From a virus, in the IMG/VR virus record IMGVR_UViG_3300036715_001249, positions 1 through 45,573 of that record: a stretch of 45,573 bases of DNA; one strand, given 5' to 3'. Under the pieces are notes generated by a model. The model made no database searches and had not been told where the DNA came from. It saw nothing but the letters and a program-made list of their open reading frames with translations. A program made the translations under genes and the position numbers. Of this stretch, positions 1-6,474 are shown piece after piece (position 1 is the stretch's first letter; each line of letters starts with the position of its first letter).

Positions 1-465
1 GGAAGTTACATCGAGGATGGCAGCGACATGACCATTTCACAACTGCGGGCAATGGCGCGGAGGCTGAATCAGAAAAACAAAATCTCGTTGTGGGTTGTGG
101 ACTACTTGCAACTGGTGACGTGCCCCGAGGCACATGCTAAAGGCAACCGTGAGCAGGAGGTTGCCCAGGTTGCCGTCGGTTTGAAGCAGCTTGCAAAAGA
201 AATGGATGCGCCGGTGATTGTGTTGTCGCAGTTAAACGACGATGGGAAGTTGCGCGAGTCCAGGGCGACCGGACAGCACGCGGACGCGATTTGGAAACTC
301 AACCGGAGTGAAGGCGGGAACATGCACGGCGAAGCGGTTTGCTTGCACGTTGAGAAGCAGAGAAGCGGCCCACGCGGCCCGGTCAACCTCACATTCATTC
401 CGAAGTGGACACGGTTTGAGTGTGCCGCGAAAATCAGCGACCAAGACATGCCGCACAACGATTGA
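1..465 (+). CDS. dnaB: Replicative DNA helicase DnaB, C-terminal part
   Basis: This is the C-terminal 154 codons of a DnaB-family ring helicase, open from base 1 and cut by the window edge. The RecA-like ATPase core is recognisable: a Walker-B-like VVDYLQLV segment, VIVLSQLN, and the LRESRATGQHADAIWKL block equivalent to the DnaB DLRESG...DAD motif, whose arginine lies near the subunit interface. The upstream residues SYIEDGSDMTISQLRAMARR match the region of DnaB just after the Walker A half. The matching N-terminal part is at 44750-45573, so this is one gene across the ends of a circular molecule. It unwinds DNA at the phage replication fork. Joining the ends directly would shift the frame, so a few bases are probably missing there. 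Confidence 0.93.
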   Translation, partial: GSYIEDGSDMTISQLRAMARRLNQKNKISLWVVDYLQLVTCPEAHAKGNREQEVAQVAVGLKQLAKEMDAPVIVLSQLNDDGKLRESRATGQHADAIWKLNRSEGGNMHGEAVCLHVEKQRSGPRGPVNLTFIPKWTRFECAAKISDQDMPHND

Positions 466-470
466 ACATT

Positions 471-599
471 ATGAATTGTGAAATCTGTAAAAGAGCGAAT
501 GGGCTTTTCTATTCAGCGGACGCAAGCGCGAACTGGTTTGTGACGTGCTCCGAATGTATGACAATGCGTAATCACTTCCAAAAACGATTTCACCTCTGA
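471..599 (+). CDS. 42-residue zinc-ribbon-like protein
   Basis: A short ORF starting five bases after the helicase stop, in the same orientation. It contains two Cys pairs, CEIC near residues 3-6 and CSEC at 26-29, separated by about 20 residues, so it probably folds around one zinc ion. Position and tight spacing suggest co-transcription with dnaB. No family is recognised and the function is unknown. Several other tiny Cys-pair proteins occur in this genome (12738, 12941, 29775, 42796). Confidence 0.55.
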   Translation: MNCEICKRANGLFYSADASANWFVTCSECMTMRNHFQKRFHL

Positions 600-670
600 A
601 CTGAAAGTGCAAGTCCGTTGGGCGTTTGTCCATGTTCAACAACCCTGAAAACTGAGACGCTGGCGACGCA

Positions 671-868
671 ATGAAACTTTACCAAGCAACCGACACCTGC
701 GAGACGGTCGCCGAACAACTCGTGCGAGACTTGGAAGTTGCGCGGAAGCTCGCTGACAACGTTGACCCGCTGTTTGGCTATCAGGTCGAGATTTTCAAGC
801 GCGACGCGGTGAAGCTGAAAAACGATTTGGTGATTCTCGCCGGAGCAGCACGGAGGAAAGCGAAATAA
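671..868 (+). CDS. Hypothetical helical protein, 65 aa
   Basis: A small basic and acidic helical protein ending in ARRKAK, with no recognised motif. It starts about 70 bases after the preceding small ORF and ends two bases before the next gene, in line with an early operon. Function unknown. Confidence 0.6.
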   Translation: MKLYQATDTCETVAEQLVRDLEVARKLADNVDPLFGYQVEIFKRDAVKLKNDLVILAGAARRKAK

Positions 869-870
869 TT

Positions 871-1410
871 ATGACCCAAACCAAACAAATCAAAGCGGCT
901 GAAAAGCGGTGCCGGGCAGCGTTCTTAAAACATCCGAACGCAACGCACGCATGGTGCTGTCATCACGAAGTGCTTTTCGAGAAGTTGACCGAACCGGCCA
1001 CGAACCGGATTGCGTTCATCCTATCCTCAAAATCGCCGAGCGAACAAGTGGCTCGGCTGAACAATTTCAGGCCCGTGCTTGACATGTTGAAATTCAAGCC
1101 CGCCCGCGATGCCTACGACGCCGCCGTGAAGCCCGCCCGCGATGCCTACGCCGCCACCGTGAAGCCCGCCAGCGATGCCTACGACGCCGCCGTGAAGCCC
1201 GCCCGCGATGCCTACGCCGCCGCCGTGAAGCCCGCCCGCGATGCCTACGCCGCCGCCGTGAAGACCGCCCGCGATGCCTACGCCGCCGCCGTGAAGCCCG
1301 CCCGCGATGCCTACGCCGCCGCCGTGAAGACCGCCAGCGTAAAACTCATGAAGATTTACCGGCAGGAAGTTCCGCTTGGGACATGGAACGGAAATAGCAT
1401 TTTCAAATGA
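871..1410 (+). CDS. Hypothetical protein with 11-residue tandem repeats
   Basis: A 179-residue protein. About 75 unique residues are followed by seven consecutive copies of an 11-residue unit close to KPARDAYAAAV (residues ~76-152), then a short unique tail. The repeats are Ala-rich with regular Lys, Arg, Asp and Tyr positions, which predicts a long amphipathic, hendecad-type helix or coiled coil. The DNA repeats are almost identical, so copy number probably varies between relatives. Its stop overlaps the next start as ATGA. Function unknown; a structural or DNA-binding rod is one possibility. Confidence 0.75.
   Translation: MTQTKQIKAAEKRCRAAFLKHPNATHAWCCHHEVLFEKLTEPATNRIAFILSSKSPSEQVARLNNFRPVLDMLKFKPARDAYDAAVKPARDAYAATVKPASDAYDAAVKPARDAYAAAVKPARDAYAAAVKTARDAYAAAVKPARDAYAAAVKTASVKLMKIYRQEVPLGTWNGNSIFK
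1096..1326 (+). repeat. Seven tandem copies of a 33-bp unit
   Basis: Within the preceding gene, a 33-bp unit (AAGCCCGCCCGCGATGCCTA and onward) is repeated head to tail seven times with few substitutions, followed by a partial eighth. The unit is a multiple of three, so copy-number change keeps the frame. It has no spacers and is not CRISPR-like. Confidence 0.9.
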
Positions 1411-1724
1411 GCAAATTTGACAGATTCAACGAAGGCCCGCCCGATCTTGAGCATCGCGGACAAGCCGAGCGCGAGGATGAGGGCAAGACTTTGACCGCGA
1501 CCGTCAACGAATGCCTCCGCCCAACAATGGCCGTGCAGCCGGTGGAATCGCTGGAGGATACCATTGCGAAATTCAACGTGGCGTTCGGGCAGTCGTTCAA
1601 CGTCAACGGGGAGTATTCGCGGACGACGCTTACCAACATGGCGATGCACGCGATGGATAAAGGCATGCCGGAGCTTTCCTATTTGCTGACGCGGCACGCG
1701 GAAATTGCGGAGAGAATCGTTTAA
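1407..1724 (+). CDS. Hypothetical protein, 105 aa
   Basis: Starts at an ATG overlapping the previous stop (ATGA), which indicates translational coupling. The first 30 residues are highly charged, followed by a mixed helical domain ending in LSYLLTRHAEIAERIV. No family recognised. It lies upstream of the recombination genes in the early operon. Confidence 0.7.
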   Translation: MSKFDRFNEGPPDLEHRGQAEREDEGKTLTATVNECLRPTMAVQPVESLEDTIAKFNVAFGQSFNVNGEYSRTTLTNMAMHAMDKGMPELSYLLTRHAEIAERIV

Positions 1725-1742
1725 CACAACCAACACAAAACT

Positions 1743-2105
1743 ATGACCAAAATCGAATCAGCGGAGGAAAACTTCAAAAAAACAGAACGGTGCATTGCCG
1801 CTCTGCGGGCGTTTTTTGCCAAGCACGCAGCCGCACTTGAGCAGATCGAGTGGCGAGCCTACGGGTGGAACGAAAAGGAAATCTCCATCAACCATCGGAC
1901 ATGGGGCGAGAATCCGCTTGAGCCGAAGCAAATCGCTTCCCTGTTTGGCTTGGACGGCTGGACGCGCAGGCACAACAGCGGCTCGTGCGGCGCGGTGAAC
2001 TGGTTGAAGGAACTGGACGGCTGCACGCTCATCATCGAGAACGCGGAAAGCATCAAGCCGAAACTGATTGAAACCGTGAAATTCCACACCGAGGCCGCGA
2101 CATGA
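1743..2105 (+). CDS. Hypothetical protein, 120 aa
   Basis: A Trp- and Lys-rich soluble protein with an N-terminal helix (about residues 10-35) and a mixed alpha/beta remainder. It overlaps the ERF gene start by four bases, so it is likely translated together with it. No catalytic motif or known family seen. Confidence 0.7.
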   Translation: MTKIESAEENFKKTERCIAALRAFFAKHAAALEQIEWRAYGWNEKEISINHRTWGENPLEPKQIASLFGLDGWTRRHNSGSCGAVNWLKELDGCTLIIENAESIKPKLIETVKFHTEAAT

Positions 2106-2842
2106 ACAAAGAAACCCAACTCGAAGTCATGCCCGGCGGTTCGCGGGCCGTCGCGCCGGTTGAGCCGCAAGGCGTCATCACAATCGAATCCGCATTTAAC
2201 GCGGCGGCATCCAAGGCGCTCGACAAAGACAGCCTCGCCGTCATGGAGCGGCTGCTGGCGATGGACGGCGAACGCAAGTTCAACGCCTCTTTCGCCAAGC
2301 TCCAAAGCGAACTGCCAACCATTGTCGCTTCGTCCATCATTCCGAACCGGGGAAAGTATGAGCGATTCGAGGACGTGATGCGCCAGATCGGAAAGCCGCT
2401 TTCGGAAAACGGATTCAGCATCAAGTTTTCCCAGGACTACCACGAAAACAAAATCGTCGTGACGTGCGAACTTAGGCACGCGGGCGGTCACAAGGAACTC
2501 AACCGCTACGCCGTGCGCGTAAGTGGCAAGGCTGACAGTGAGACGCAGGCCGATTGCAAGGCGTCCACCACGGCGAAGCGCAACGCACTGTTGCAGGCTC
2601 TCAACATTGTCATCCGCCAGGATTGCCTCAACGAAGAAAACGACCCGCACATGGAAGGCAACCCGGATGCGTTCGTGACTCAGGCCGTCGCCGATGAACT
2701 TGAGCGGCGCGTCAAAGAACTGAACGGCGATGTTCCGCGCTTCCTCGCGTTCGCTGGGGCCAAGAAGTTCTCCGAAATCAGGGCGAGCAAATACGACATG
2801 CTGGATTCGTCGTTGCGCGATAAAGCGAAAGGCTCGAAGTGA
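2102..2842 (+). CDS. erf: ERF-family single-strand annealing protein
   Basis: A 246-residue protein matching the ERF superfamily of phage single-strand annealing recombinases. The pattern includes the N-terminal helix before FAKLQSELPTI, the region IPNRGKYERFEDVMRQIGKP where ERF proteins have their conserved start of the core, and the GKADSETQADCKASTTAKRN / ALLQALNI segment typical of the C-terminal core. ERF proteins pair complementary single strands and help circularise or recombine phage DNA. It is coupled (GTGA) to a YqaJ exonuclease gene, the usual two-component phage recombination set. Family call is firm; partner specificity is inferred. Confidence 0.85.
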   Translation: MNKETQLEVMPGGSRAVAPVEPQGVITIESAFNAAASKALDKDSLAVMERLLAMDGERKFNASFAKLQSELPTIVASSIIPNRGKYERFEDVMRQIGKPLSENGFSIKFSQDYHENKIVVTCELRHAGGHKELNRYAVRVSGKADSETQADCKASTTAKRNALLQALNIVIRQDCLNEENDPHMEGNPDAFVTQAVADELERRVKELNGDVPRFLAFAGAKKFSEIRASKYDMLDSSLRDKAKGSK

Positions 2843-3528
2843 AAGTGTTCAGCGGCTTCGAGCAAGGCGGATTGGAATGGCTGACAGCCCGCGCTGGCGT
2901 CGTGACCGCGAGTGAGTTTGGAAACCTTGTGACCGACAAATGGGAGATTCGCAAAGGCGAGATGCCGAAAACGTATCTCAACAAAAAGCTCGCCGAGCGT
3001 TGGACAGGCCAGCCGATGCAAGATGGCTGGGTTTCTCACGCCGCCGAAGATGGCAACCTCTTGGAAGAAGAAGCGCGCAACTGGCTAGCGTTCAAATTCG
3101 GCGACGAGATTCACCGTCCCGCGTTCATCACCACGGATGACGGTCGCGCCGGGTGTTCGCCCGATGGCGTTATCGGCACGGCGGGGATCGAGTTGAAATG
3201 CCCGCAGGCACCGAATCAGGTGAAGTATCTTTTGGCCGGCGGCTTGCCTGAAGAATACGGCCCGCAAGTTCACTTCTCAATGTTCGTCACCCGATGGCAG
3301 AAATGGCATTTCATCTCCTACGGCCGCCGGTTGCCAAAGCTCGTGCTTGTGGTTGAGCGTGACGAGAAGATTCAAGCGGTCATTGCCGACGCGCTGGCGG
3401 GCTTCCTTGAGCGTCTGGACGCCGCCTACGCGCGCCTTGTTGAGATAAACGGCAGCGAGCCAAAGCGGTTCAAGCCAACGCAACCGCAACCCGAACCCGC
3501 CGACGAGCGTTTCGACATAAATTCGTAG
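2839..3528 (+). CDS. YqaJ/lambda-exonuclease-type viral recombinase nuclease
   Basis: A 229-residue protein with a GTG start overlapping the erf stop. The N-terminus has the W-L-x-x-R-x-G-x-V-T-A-S-E signature of YqaJ exonucleases. The PD-(D/E)XK core is visible as AGCSPDGVIG (catalytic Asp) followed by GIELKCP (Glu-x-Lys), and a downstream helix contains GPQVHFSMFV. Such enzymes resect 5' strands of double-stranded DNA to make substrates for an annealing protein, here ERF. Both would act in phage DNA recombination. The protein is of usual length and looks complete. Confidence 0.88.
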   Translation: MKVFSGFEQGGLEWLTARAGVVTASEFGNLVTDKWEIRKGEMPKTYLNKKLAERWTGQPMQDGWVSHAAEDGNLLEEEARNWLAFKFGDEIHRPAFITTDDGRAGCSPDGVIGTAGIELKCPQAPNQVKYLLAGGLPEEYGPQVHFSMFVTRWQKWHFISYGRRLPKLVLVVERDEKIQAVIADALAGFLERLDAAYARLVEINGSEPKRFKPTQPQPEPADERFDINS

Positions 3529-3541
3529 AACAACAAACCTA

Positions 3542-3721
3542 ATGAAAAACACAAAACTGACCGGCACTATTACCGAGATCGGCAGCGACCCGGAAACCGG
3601 CAATCCGCGTGTCATAGTTGAAACAACCGAGGAAGCGATTCGCAGCCTTGAGGTCAATCCTTTCGGCAAACGATGCACAGTCGAACTCGTGAAGGCGGAA
3701 CACGCGGAACGCGAGGAGTAG
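3542..3721 (+). CDS. Hypothetical protein, 59 aa
   Basis: A short ORF starting 13 bases after the exonuclease stop. It is beta-rich (TKLTGTITEIGSDPETG), ends in a charged helix, and resembles a small single-domain protein. It is the last gene before the integron array. No function recognised. Confidence 0.6.
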   Translation: MKNTKLTGTITEIGSDPETGNPRVIVETTEEAIRSLEVNPFGKRCTVELVKAEHAEREE

Positions 3722-3740
3722 TTTCAAGACATTCACGCAC

Positions 3741-3779
3741 TCGGGTCGCGCAAGCGATAGCGTAGCGTTGGACAAAGCC
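3741..3779 (+). other. Candidate attI-like insertion point at the head of the array
   Basis: The sequence GTTGGAC at 3767-3773 fits the GTTRRRY core-site consensus exactly. It is preceded by a short GC-rich region with GCG repeats (GCGATAGCGTAGCG) and no convincing folded left partner, as expected for an attI rather than an attC. It lies just after the replication genes and before the first cassette ORFs. In all known integrons the first cassette begins at attI, so the head of this array should be about here. This is a positional inference only. Confidence 0.3.
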
Positions 3780-3884
3780 AGTATAGCCAACGATGAAACC
3801 AAGATAAGTAAATTGCCCGGACAGACGGAAAAGCTGGTTCACAGTGACTTTGCTGGAGTTCAAAGAAACCAGCGCCACAACAAA

Positions 3885-4256
3885 ATGATCGCCGACATTT
3901 CAGAAACCAAACCGAAACGCGCCAAGCCGTTCGCGGCGAACAACGCCAGCGTGAAGCATCTTGAAGCCGAAGGGTGGACGGTGGCGGTAGTTGAGCAACG
4001 CATCCCGAAAACATTCATCACGCGGGACGCGTTTGGTTTTGCTGACTTGCTCGCTTGCTCGCCGTCGCGAGGCGTGATGCTCGTTCAAGTCACAGGCGGT
4101 CTAAGCACGAGCAACTATCACGCGCGCGTTGCCAAGACGAAGGCGGAACCGCGTCACGCCATCTGGCTTGCCAGCGGCGGCAGGATTCAAATTCATTCTT
4201 GGGAAGGCAAAGGCAAACAGCGCACGTTGCGCGTGCTGGAATTGACGAAGCAATGA
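3885..4256 (+). CDS. PDDEXK-nuclease-like protein, first cassette
   Basis: A 123-residue protein if it starts at ATG 3885; the frame is open back to a TTG at 3768. The core FITRDAFGFADLLAC followed by GVMLVQVTGG resembles a conserved group of small phage and bacterial proteins with a PD-(D/E)XK-like fold. The expected E-x-K is here Q-V-T, so catalysis is doubtful. The C-terminal beta strands (GGRIQIHSWE...RTLRVLEL) also fit that group. It overlaps the next ORF (ATGA), and both end before attC-1, so the pair would be the first cassette cargo. A DNA-binding or nuclease-like role is inferred. Confidence 0.65.
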   Translation: MIADISETKPKRAKPFAANNASVKHLEAEGWTVAVVEQRIPKTFITRDAFGFADLLACSPSRGVMLVQVTGGLSTSNYHARVAKTKAEPRHAIWLASGGRIQIHSWEGKGKQRTLRVLELTKQ

Positions 4257-4438
4257 AACGCGCCTACAAACCCGAATACTGGTCGCTGACACCGCACATC
4301 TTCTGGCGGCTGCTCAAACACCGATGGGTGCCTACACGCGCTGGCGTTTTAATCCGCCTCAACCCGAAGCTGCTGACGGCCAACGAAAAGCTCAGCGACG
4401 GCGAAGGCGAGTCTGCGAGCCGTAGCCGTTCGCTGTAG
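4253..4438 (+). CDS. Hypothetical cassette protein, 61 aa
   Basis: Starts at an ATG overlapping the previous stop. The N-terminal 40 residues (KPEYWSLTPHIFWRLLKHRW) look like a small basic folded domain. The last ~18 residues, rich in Ser, Gly and Glu, are encoded by the attC-1 site itself, whose arm supplies the stop codon. Such an attC-encoded tail is probably not functionally selected. Function unknown. Confidence 0.6.
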   Translation: MKRAYKPEYWSLTPHIFWRLLKHRWVPTRAGVLIRLNPKLLTANEKLSDGEGESASRSRSL

Positions 4439-4451
4439 CGCATGGTTAGAT
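4378..4451 (+). other. attC-1 recombination site
   Basis: Left box GCCAAC, right box GTTAGAT (exact GTTRRRY). Arms GCTCAGCGACGGC and GCCGTTCGCTGTAGC pair with one extra T and one extra A on the 3' arm. About 74 bp; loop of about 22 nt. It closes the first cassette. Confidence 0.85.
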
Positions 4452-4785
4452 TTTGCCAATTAAGAGCCGAGCTTTCGCTGCTGAATGGAGCGGGAGGAGG
4501 TAGCGGAGCGCCCAAAAAACAATCTCAACAAACTTCTTGCAATGCGTAACGTCACGCATGATACTTCCCGCAGTTCTTTGAGTCGTCACAACGAAACCGA
4601 AATCCTTGGTAAGCGCACGCGGCGCTCACCGGCACAACGCAAGCGAGTCGTCATCTTCGGATGGCGCGGCCTTCGGGCGAGAGCGAACAAGTAATGCCAG
4701 TGTGAGCGTGTATCACCGGAGTCGAAAGACGACCGAGGCGCGACACGATAGGGCTGGGCTGACAACGACTCAAAGAACGCTTTTT
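4452..4785. other. Cassette stretch without a convincing gene
   Basis: About 330 bp between attC-1 and the next supported ORF. An ORF from ATG 4442, whose start lies in attC-1, could encode 35 residues, and another at 4485-4694 could encode a 69-residue Arg-rich peptide. Neither has a convincing composition. The stretch holds a 14-bp perfect inverted repeat (separate entry) and several copies of GAGTCGT. It could be regulatory, a small RNA or a decayed cassette ORF. Confidence 0.4.
4573..4778. repeat. 14-bp perfect inverted repeat bounding ~180 bp
   Basis: GTTCTTTGAGTCGT at 4573-4586 and its exact reverse complement at 4765-4778. The outer span is 206 bp and lies within the mostly non-coding part of cassette 1. 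No target duplication is obvious at the flanks. It could be a small non-autonomous insertion or the closing stem of a folded RNA. Confidence 0.6.
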
Positions 4786-4965
4786 ATGACGCATCGAAAA
4801 ATCAGGTTCGGGGAAAAACTCAAGAAGGGGGATGAGCGGTTTCGCTCATCCGGCGGATCATGCTGTCATCCCGGAGGATGGTTCAGCATACCAGCGTGGG
4901 AGGTCGGAGATAAAAGGTCGCATCAAAACGCGGGACTAGGACTTCGGAGTCCGGTGAAAAAATGA
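4786..4965 (+). CDS. Small phage protein of the 'GEKLKKGDE...W' type
   Basis: A 59-residue ORF. The pattern FGEKLKKGDE, then a Trp about 20 residues on, and a final RSPVKK resembles a widespread class of short phage proteins (GExIxxGDE ... W ... RRP). The reading frame contains three perfect short hairpins (9-bp stem at about 4830-4851, CATCC/GGATG at 4866-4879, GGACT/AGTCC near 4937-4950). These are explained at least partly by coding. The stop overlaps the next start (ATGA). The family's function is unknown; it probably binds a partner protein. Confidence 0.55.
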   Translation: MTHRKIRFGEKLKKGDERFRSSGGSCCHPGGWFSIPAWEVGDKRSHQNAGLGLRSPVKK

Positions 4966-5159
4966 ACGCATCCGACATGGGTAAAAAAGGCGCAAGGAAT
5001 CGCTGGAAGGGTAGCACCAAAGCCGAGCGAAAAGAGGAGATGCGTCGCATTGCTCTTCTTCGGTGGGCGGAGGTGGGGGAGAAAACCGCGAGCACAGAGC
5101 GGCGCGCAAAATCTAACGACCCAAGCTCAGCGACGGCTGGGCCAAAACGCCATGATTGA
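4962..5159 (+). CDS. Small basic helical cassette protein, 65 aa
   Basis: The N-terminal 40 residues have the pattern G-x-K-G-A-R-x-R-W-K-x-x-T-K-A-E-R-x-E-x-x-R-R-I-A-x-x-R-W-A. It resembles the proteins at 9812-9997 and 43612-43809, which share the Gly-Ala-Arg / Lys-Ala / Arg-Trp plan. It is likely a short helical nucleic-acid-binding peptide. The last ~18 residues are encoded by attC-2. Second ORF of cassette 1, coupled to the first by ATGA. Confidence 0.6.
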   Translation: MNASDMGKKGARNRWKGSTKAERKEEMRRIALLRWAEVGEKTASTERRAKSNDPSSATAGPKRHD

Positions 5160-5203
5160 AACCGAGGCGCAATCCAGCCGTTCGCTGCCGCGCATGGTTA
5201 GGG
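5111..5203 (+). other. attC-2 recombination site
   Basis: Left box ATCTAAC (exact RYYYAAC) at 5111-5117, right box GTTAGGG at 5197-5203. Arms GCTCAGCGACGGCTGG and CCAGCCGTTCGCTGCCGC pair with extra bases on the 3' arm. 93 bp. The loop holds the stop of the upstream ORF and the start of the downstream ORF. Confidence 0.88.
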
Positions 5204-5445
5204 CAATTCGTGACCTGCTCGACAATCCCTATCCGTGGGACTTGGTGCAAATCCGGCATCTCGTGCAAGCGGACTTCGGAGGTGACGAGGAAGCGGCGAA
5301 AGCTGAGATGGTGACATACTGCTCCGCTCAATACTGCGAGGCCGCGATGGCTCGCCATCTGGAATCCAAACGCGCTGCGGCTGAAGTGGTGCGTGCTCAT
5401 TGCCCTAACGGTCGGGATCAGAGACCCGGCCCACAAGACGCATGA
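5152..5445 (+). CDS. Hypothetical cassette protein, 97 aa
   Basis: I chose ATG 5152 in the attC-2 loop; ATG 5194, inside the right box, is an in-frame alternative. The part inside the cassette (from MVRAIRDLLDNPYPWDLVQI) is a helical acidic protein with two Cys near residues 60-66. The first 14 residues are attC-encoded, and the last ones run into attC-3. It overlaps the upstream ORF by eight bases. No family recognised. Confidence 0.6.
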   Translation: MIETEAQSSRSLPRMVRAIRDLLDNPYPWDLVQIRHLVQADFGGDEEAAKAEMVTYCSAQYCEAAMARHLESKRAAAEVVRAHCPNGRDQRPGPQDA

Positions 5446-5494
5446 ATTGAAACTGAAACGCCCAAGCCGGGTTCTCTGCATCCCGTGGTTGGGC
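5403..5494 (+). other. attC-3 recombination site
   Basis: Left box CCCTAAC at 5403-5409, right box GTTGGGC (exact GTTRRRY) at 5488-5494. Arms CGGGATCAGAGACCCGGC and GCCGGGTTCTCTGCATCCCG pair fully except for one extra T and one extra C on the 3' arm. Very similar to attC-14. Confidence 0.93.
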
Positions 5495-5509
5495 ATCACG
5501 TCGAACAAA

Positions 5510-5827
5510 ATGAAAATCAAAATACCAGCAAAGACGGTCGAAGCCTGCGACGTGTGCAAGCGTGAATCGTCATGGCTGACGAAGTGCAAAGTCTGCGCCC
5601 GTGATTACTGCCACACCTGCGAGGCGATAATCTGCGGCTGCGTCCACCAGCCTGACATCTGCAAAGAATGTGCCGACAAGGAAAAGGTGCGTGCCGTCGT
5701 CGAGAAGTTCGTGAAACCAATCAGCGCGCTCCTCAAGAAGCGTGACACCGCGATGCGCCGCGCTAGTCAGAACGACCGAACTGAGCGACGCGGATCTGCG
5801 ACGCTCGAAAACCAGAAACCTTTATGA
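5510..5827 (+). CDS. Cysteine-rich zinc-binding cassette protein
   Basis: A 105-residue protein with about ten Cys and two His in residues 11-60 (CDVC, CKVC, CHTC, CGC, H, CKEC), a cross-brace-like pattern similar to B-box or FYVE-type fingers. It is followed by a basic helix. It probably binds two zinc ions and mediates protein or nucleic-acid contact; no enzymatic motif. ATG 5510 is preceded by an A-rich stretch and lies after the attC-3 right box, so it is wholly cassette-encoded. The stop overlaps the next start in attC-4. Confidence 0.65.
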   Translation: MKIKIPAKTVEACDVCKRESSWLTKCKVCARDYCHTCEAIICGCVHQPDICKECADKEKVRAVVEKFVKPISALLKKRDTAMRRASQNDRTERRGSATLENQKPL

Positions 5828-5875
5828 GCAAACCCAAACGGCCCGCCCACGTTCGCTCCAGTGAGCTTGTTCGGC
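5767..5875 (+). other. attC-4 recombination site
   Basis: Left box TCAGAAC, right box GTTCGGC at 5869-5875. Arms CTGAGCGACG and CGTTCGCTCCAG pair with an extra T and an extra C on the 3' arm. 109 bp. The loop holds ATGA, joining the two flanking ORFs. Confidence 0.83.
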
Positions 5876-6108
5876 GGTTCACGGACAAACAGGCTCAATG
5901 CGCCGCAAAAATCAGCAACGACATCGCCGAGGACATAGACTGCGGCGAGTCTCGAAGAACTCTGCGGATGGCCGTCGCATACTTCGCGGACGTGGCCTGC
6001 GTCGAAGCGCAACGCCGCGCCGCTGCCGAGTCGAAGCTCGAAATCTTCCGTTGTGCAAAGGGACTCATGGATGCCGCACTTCCGCCGAACGACAAAATCC
6101 AGCCATGA
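5824..6108 (+). CDS. Hypothetical helical cassette protein, 94 aa
   Basis: Starts in the attC-4 loop and stops in the attC-5 loop. All-helical composition with paired Cys and many Ala and Glu (AYFADVACVEAQRRAAAESK). No recognised family. The first 15 residues are attC-encoded and would change on recombination. Confidence 0.6.
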   Translation: MSKPKRPAHVRSSELVRRFTDKQAQCAAKISNDIAEDIDCGESRRTLRMAVAYFADVACVEAQRRAAAESKLEIFRCAKGLMDAALPPNDKIQP

Positions 6109-6211
6109 GCGCCTACAGAAAAAGAGAGTGTCAATGTGGAGCAACGTGGGAAGGACTGAAAACGTCCACCTGCCCGCGATGTAGCTCATTGGCTGCACCG
6201 CATGGTTCGGC
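6084..6211 (+). other. attC-5 recombination site
   Basis: Left box GCCGAAC and right box GTTCGGC are perfect complements. Arms CCAGCCATGAGC and GCTCATTGGCTG pair with an extra T on the 3' arm. 128 bp. The long apical loop is coding (start of the next ORF). Confidence 0.88.
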
Positions 6212-6392
6212 GCTGGAAAGGAGCGTGGAATCGGCGCACAGGCTCGCGATGCTCGCCCTACAATCAGAGCGATACTCTGCCGACCACGAATACCGGAATG
6301 CGGTGGACGCCGTGCTGTCATGGTCACTGCCAGCGTGGACGGCACAATGCCAAGCGCCGAACGTCTGCATGAGCCACGGCGGGCACAAGTGA
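6105..6392 (+). CDS. Zinc-ribbon-headed cassette protein, 95 aa
   Basis: Begins at an ATG overlapping the previous stop, inside attC-5. Residues 8-27 hold C-x-C and C-x-x-C pairs (ECQCGATWEG ... CPRC), a probable zinc ribbon encoded by the attC-5 loop. The remainder, a helical region from residue ~37, lies past the crossover point in the next cassette. The ORF is therefore a hybrid of two cassettes. An in-frame TTG at 6189 could start it close to the crossover. Function unknown. Confidence 0.5.
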   Translation: MSAYRKRECQCGATWEGLKTSTCPRCSSLAAPHGSALERSVESAHRLAMLALQSERYSADHEYRNAVDAVLSWSLPAWTAQCQAPNVCMSHGGHK

Positions 6393-6450
6393 CGCACGAA
6401 TTTGCACGACGGCAACGCGCCCGCCGTTGTGCTCCATGCAGTGGTTCGGG
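6356..6450 (+). other. attC-6 recombination site
   Basis: Left box GCCGAAC, right box GTTCGGG at 6444-6450. Arms GCATGAGCCACGGCGGGC and GCCCGCCGTTGTGCTCCATG pair with three extra bases, all on the 3' arm. 95 bp. Confidence 0.92.
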
Positions 6451-6474
6451 CGCACGAACAACAGAAAAACTAAA

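Noticed and set aside
1096-1326. CRISPR array
   Set aside because: Direct tandem units without spacers, in frame within a coding region.
1859-2650. 263-codon minus-strand frame over erf
   Set aside because: It covers the well-supported ERF gene in another frame and shows no family signal.
3690-3773. An additional attC with right box GTTGGAC
   Set aside because: No left arm pairs convincingly with the upstream GC-rich bases; kept only as an attI candidate.
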